The notes beneath the pieces were generated by a model. It was not told the DNA's origin. It made no database searches and saw only the letters and a list, made by a program, of their open reading frames with translations. This document shows positions 20,623-23,716 of a stretch of 23,716 bases of DNA, in pieces. Origin of the DNA: CAZPKH01 sp964587165 (lineage in GTDB: Bacteria > Bacteroidota > Bacteroidia > Bacteroidales > Muribaculaceae). Each line of letters opens with the position of its first letter. The stretch's first letter is position 1. A program made the translations under genes and the position numbers. The stretch is from positions 1 through 23,716 of the forward strand of contig CAZPKH010000028.1 of NCBI GenBank assembly GCA_964587165.1, read 5' to 3'.

Positions 20623-21882
20623 TTACCAGCCGCCGGAAGCGCCGCCTCCACCGAACGAGCCGCCTCCGAAGGATCCTCCTCCGAATCCGCCCCCTCCACC
20701 GAAGCCTCCGCTACGTCCACCGGGGATGATCAGCGGAGTGGATGCTGCGAGGCGTGCTATGCGGTAGCGGCGATCATGGCGGTGTCCGCAATGCTGACAA
20801 CGGTATGTGCGTACGCCCTCACCCTCGTGTCTCTGTGATGGTTGACGAAGTATGCGGTCGCTCACCATCAGGCATGTTCGCCCGTGGCACTTCGGGCACT
20901 CCGAGTAGTTTTTCTCTTTGTTGGGGTAGGGGATAATGTCGGTCTCGTGGCAGTTTGGGCACAGCCATACGTCATAGTCCACGGAGTCAAGCCGCTCCTC
21001 GGCATCCTGAGCCGGTGTAAGGTACAGGTTGTCGGTCTGCTCGTCGAGCTTCTGCATCTTCTCGCCGCAGTTGGGGCATTTGCGCTCATGCTCGCGCACG
21101 TTGCGCATTTTGCTCTTGAGGAGCCACAGTGCCAGGACCGGTATCCCCACACCAAGCACGGTCAGGGCAAGGTATATGGGGCGTAGCTTGTCGAGGCGCT
21201 GATACTGTTCGAAGTCGTCGTAACGGCGACTATTGCGGGAAGCTGCCCAGAGAACGAAAACAATCATCGCAAGAGCAAGAGCTACCGACATGCAGAGATA
21301 GCTCCATACGAAGCTCATTAAGCTTATCTCGTCGTCGTTGCCGTGCGACTCGGCACGCAGCGACTCGGCAAAGCGGGGATTGGTGAGAGCTTCGGCTATA
21401 ACTTCGACGCCATCCTCCACTCCCTTGTCGTAGTCGCCCTCGCGGAAAGCCGGTGTGATATTGTGGCGTATGATCTGTGAAGCGAGGATGTCGGGTAGCG
21501 CTTCCTCGACGCCGTAGCCTGTCTGTATCGAGACGCGGCGGTCGTCGCGCGACACAAGAAGCACCACGCCGTTGTCCATCTTTTTGTCGCCTACACCCCA
21601 CGATTCGCCTAAGGTGCGGGCGAATTTATCTATTTCCCACCCCGGTGCCATCTTTTCGATCACTACTACAGCGACCTCGCAAGTGCTCTGCGAGCGGAGA
21701 CGCCGCAACTGATCGTTGATGCGCTGCTCGGCTGCGGGCGAGATGATGTCGTCGGGGTCCATCAGCAATCGTGTGGAGTCGCTGAGCTGATAGTTGGGCA
21801 CTTGGTCGGGAGTATATGTTGCAGCAGATACGGCCGTGGCGACAGCGAGCATCAAGACTGTGCAGAGATGTTTTAATGACAT
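20623..21882 (-). CDS. TPM-domain membrane protein with zinc-ribbon-like CxxC motifs and Gly-rich tail
   Basis: A 419-residue protein with a signal peptide (residues 1-20). A TPM domain occupies about 35-175; LGESWGVGDKKMDNGVVLLV and the following VSIQTGYGVEEALPD are diagnostic. Two transmembrane segments follow at about 188-214 and 236-255. The region after the second carries four CxxC pairs (Cys269/272, 308/311, 329/332, 362/365), suggesting two zinc ribbons. The C-terminus is a repetitive Gly/Phe/Ser tail ending GGGASGGW, common in this family. TPM domains were first linked to photosystem II repair and acid phosphatase activity in plants; the bacterial role is unclear. With two helices after the signal peptide, TPM and ribbons would both be extracytoplasmic. 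It follows dgt by 25 nt. Confidence 0.9.
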   Translation of the reverse strand: MSLKHLCTVLMLAVATAVSAATYTPDQVPNYQLSDSTRLLMDPDDIISPAAEQRINDQLRRLRSQSTCEVAVVVIEKMAPGWEIDKFARTLGESWGVGDKKMDNGVVLLVSRDDRRVSIQTGYGVEEALPDILASQIIRHNITPAFREGDYDKGVEDGVEVIAEALTNPRFAESLRAESHGNDDEISLMSFVWSYLCMSVALALAMIVFVLWAASRNSRRYDDFEQYQRLDKLRPIYLALTVLGVGIPVLALWLLKSKMRNVREHERKCPNCGEKMQKLDEQTDNLYLTPAQDAEERLDSVDYDVWLCPNCHETDIIPYPNKEKNYSECPKCHGRTCLMVSDRILRQPSQRHEGEGVRTYRCQHCGHRHDRRYRIARLAASTPLIIPGGRSGGFGGGGGFGGGSFGGGSFGGGGASGGW

Positions 21883-21907
21883 GGCGGGAGGGGTGAGAAG
21901 CGATTGG

Positions 21908-23248
21908 TTAATTGTTGATTTTAAGGCTCATGCCGTTTAGACGGCGGTACATGTCGAGTGCGTAGACGTCCGTCATGCCCGATACGTGGTCGACCACGGC
22001 CTGTATGCGCTCAAACTCCGAGGGTGAGTGTATGTCGTACTGCTGTGGCACTTGCGACAGCAGCAGCCGCGAGTAGTTGAGGTCGGGGTGTCTGACGGCG
22101 TTGATCAGGCGCGACATAAGCTCGGTGATGATATGATTGCCGGCAAGCTCGATGTTCACCACATCGGCAGCCTGATATATTTTGTCCCACGACAGTGCTA
22201 CCGAGCGGCGGTATCCGTCGGCAGCCGGCGAGGGTATATGGCTTATCAGCGTGCCCTCGAAACTGCCGGCGAGGATCTCCTGCTCATGCTCTACGAAGGC
22301 ATCGGCACATGCGCCCACGAGTATGCCGATGATGCTCGACCGCAGGTAGGCGATGCGTTCGTTGGGGTCGTCGAGGGTGTTCATTATCTCGATGCGTCGC
22401 TCCCGGCGGTCGTCGTCGAAATAGCTCAGCAGTATATCTACCACCTCCGGAGTCTGAATTATGCCGAGCTTGTGGGCATCTTCGATATCCATGATCTCGT
22501 AGCAGATGTCGTCGGCCGCTTCGACTATATATACAAGGGGGTGGCGGACATATTCCAGCGGCCGGCCCGGCGCCGACTTGCGTATGATTCCTAAAGTGTC
22601 GGCCACACGCATGAAGTAGTCGCGCTCGGTGGTGAAGAATCCGAACTTGTTGGCATTCTTTGCCAGAACCGATTCAAAAGGATATTTCACTATCGAAGCG
22701 AGCGTGGAGTATGTCATGGCGAAGCCTCCCTTGCGCCGGCCACGGAATTGGTGGGTGAGCAGGCGGAAGGTGTTTGCATTCCCCTCGAAGTTGGTCAGGT
22801 CGGCCCATTGCTGCGGAGTGAGGTGCGAGCTCAGCTCGGCGCCTTCGCCCTCGCTGAAGAATGTCGATATGGCTTTCTCGCCGGAATGACCGAATGGGGG
22901 GTTGCCCAGATCGTGTGCCAGGCAGCCGGCGGCCACAATATCGCCGAAAGCGTCGAGAGCCCTGAGAGCATCGGGGTCGCCGGCATAACGGGGTCGCAGT
23001 GCGGCGGCTATCTCGTTGGCCATCGAGCGCCCTACGCAAGCTACCTCGACGCTGTGTGTCAGGCGGTTGTGTACGAAGATGCTCCCCGGCAACGGGAAAA
23101 CCTGAGTTTTGTTCTGCAGGCGGCGGAACGGCGACGAAAATACCAGCCTGTCGTAGTCGCGCTGGAAGTCGTTGCGCGATCCTCGCTTGACCTCGCGGTA
23201 GTCCTCGAGCCCTAAGCGTGTATCGTTGATCAGCTTGTCCCACCGCAT
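21908..23248 (-). CDS. dgt: Deoxyguanosinetriphosphate triphosphohydrolase (dGTPase)
   Basis: A 446-residue HD-superfamily hydrolase that splits dGTP (or other dNTPs) into deoxynucleoside and triphosphate. The metal-site residues are His65 (NRLTHSVEVA), His112-Asp113 (CLAHDLGNPPFGHSGEKA) and the later Asp in VEAADDICYEI (about 246-247). RNDFQRDYDRLVFSSPFRRLQNKTQVFPL is interrupted by nothing and typical of the family. The start at ATG 23248 (MRWDKLINDTRLG) fits where homologues begin and lies 19 nt after the hflX stop. An in-frame ATG at 23296 would add 16 residues and overlap hflX by 29 nt; it cannot be excluded. The gene is transcribed after hflX and before the TPM gene. Confidence 0.95.
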   Translation of the reverse strand: MRWDKLINDTRLGLEDYREVKRGSRNDFQRDYDRLVFSSPFRRLQNKTQVFPLPGSIFVHNRLTHSVEVACVGRSMANEIAAALRPRYAGDPDALRALDAFGDIVAAGCLAHDLGNPPFGHSGEKAISTFFSEGEGAELSSHLTPQQWADLTNFEGNANTFRLLTHQFRGRRKGGFAMTYSTLASIVKYPFESVLAKNANKFGFFTTERDYFMRVADTLGIIRKSAPGRPLEYVRHPLVYIVEAADDICYEIMDIEDAHKLGIIQTPEVVDILLSYFDDDRRERRIEIMNTLDDPNERIAYLRSSIIGILVGACADAFVEHEQEILAGSFEGTLISHIPSPAADGYRRSVALSWDKIYQAADVVNIELAGNHIITELMSRLINAVRHPDLNYSRLLLSQVPQQYDIHSPSEFERIQAVVDHVSGMTDVYALDMYRRLNGMSLKINN

Positions 23249-23267
23249 CGGGGCGGCAGCGGCGATG

Positions 23268-23716
23268 TTATTGTTCGGATTGGTCGAGATCGTCATATTT
23301 CTGGAAGAGGAAGTCGTTGTACGGAAACCGCCGGACGTGTATCTCCTTGGCCATCTCATATAGCTTCTGCTTGAGCTCGTCGATGCCTGCGCCGGTGCGG
23401 CACGATATGAACACACAGTTGTCGGCCATACGCGCCATCCATGTGCGTTTGATCTCGTCGAGCGACACGTTCTCGCGGGTGGCGGGCGTCAGATCGTCGT
23501 CATCCTTAGGTTTATATGTGAAGGCATCGATTTTGTTGAACACCATCAGCATCGGCTTCTCCGCGCCGTCGAGCAGTTCGCTGAGGGTACGGTTCACCAC
23601 ATCGATCTGCTCCTCGAAGTTGGGGTGCGAGATGTCGACCACGTGGACCAGCAGGTCTGCTTCGCGCACCTCGTCGAGGGTCGATTTGAACGAGTCGACC
23701 AGGTGGTGGGGCAGCT
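23268..23716 (-). CDS. hflX: GTPase HflX, C-terminal part (5' end outside window)
   Basis: The final 148 or so residues of a ribosome-associated GTPase that splits or rescues stalled 70S ribosomes, notably under heat stress. The frame is open to the window edge, beginning LPHHLVDSFKSTLDEVREAD, which is the characteristic switch II-following segment of HflX. The G4 motif NKID is at about 23526-23537, and the SCRTGAGIDEL segment that follows corresponds to the G5 region. The N-terminal HflX-specific domain and the P-loop are outside the window. The stop TAA is 19 nt before the chosen dgt start. No promoter for this group is in the window. Confidence 0.95.
   Translation of the reverse strand, partial: LPHHLVDSFKSTLDEVREADLLVHVVDISHPNFEEQIDVVNRTLSELLDGAEKPMLMVFNKIDAFTYKPKDDDDLTPATRENVSLDEIKRTWMARMADNCVFISCRTGAGIDELKQKLYEMAKEIHVRRFPYNDFLFQKYDDLDQSEQ

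Noticed and set aside
20630..20710. Repetitive Gly-codon tract as a DNA repeat or CRISPR-like array
   Set aside because: It encodes the Gly/Phe/Ser tail common in TPM proteins; repeats are short, imperfect and without spacers.
23297..23416. Extension of the dgt frame upstream into hflX
   Set aside because: It overlaps conserved hflX coding sequence in another frame and has no similarity to dGTPase N-termini.

Overview
The window looks like chromosomal core sequence from a Bacteroidales bacterium, most likely a Muribaculaceae-type gut lineage. Three things point there. The proteins are Bacteroidetes-type (DUF3078 barrel, Bacteroidetes PpiD-like chaperone, carboxyspermidine-route dehydrogenase, MNT/HEPN pair). 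Bacteroidetes -7 boxes (TAnnTTTG) recur upstream of genes, sometimes with TTTG about 20 nt further up. Coding base composition is fairly GC-rich for the phylum by eye. The family-level placement is inference. I see no rRNA, tRNA, CRISPR array, insertion sequence or prophage.

Layout. (1) Positions 1-5951, minus strand: a tight five-gene run reading DUF3078 outer-membrane barrel, two small secreted proteins of unknown function, an S41 C-terminal processing peptidase, and mfd (cut by the window start). Three of the four junctions overlap by 1-4 nt; the fourth carries an internal promoter. (2) Positions 6136-9416, plus strand: carboxynorspermidine/carboxyspermidine dehydrogenase followed by a secreted M13 metallopeptidase, from a well-formed promoter. 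(3) Positions 9437-10158, minus strand: an AT-richer MNT/HEPN pair with its own terminator, the only accessory-looking module. (4) Positions 10312-12442, plus strand: a membrane-anchored Cys/His-motif protein, an ABC-3 metal permease, then panB. (5) Positions 12448-16532, minus strand: DUF2156 protein, asd, and a CPA2 antiporter with a universal-stress-like tail. (6) Positions 16533-18166: a 344-bp intergenic region and metK. This leader is the most interesting non-coding sequence here: a palindrome over the -33 box, a complete promoter, a SAM-II-like aptamer, and two terminator-like hairpins, the second containing a 15-codon ORF with four consecutive Thr codons. (7) Positions 18317-20380: PpiD-like periplasmic folding factor. 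(8) Positions 20381-20622: a hairpin-rich convergent spacer. (9) Positions 20623-23716, minus strand: hflX (partial), dgt and a TPM-domain membrane protein, closely packed.

Functional links. Asd makes aspartate semialdehyde, which feeds methionine (and so MetK/SAM), threonine and lysine, and is also the co-substrate in the carboxyspermidine route that the dehydrogenase belongs to. Several products act in the envelope (DUF3078 barrel, S41 and M13 peptidases, PpiD-like chaperone, TPM protein). No complete undescribed multi-gene system is evident. The best candidates for novelty are the metK leader and the Cys-motif protein paired with a metal permease.
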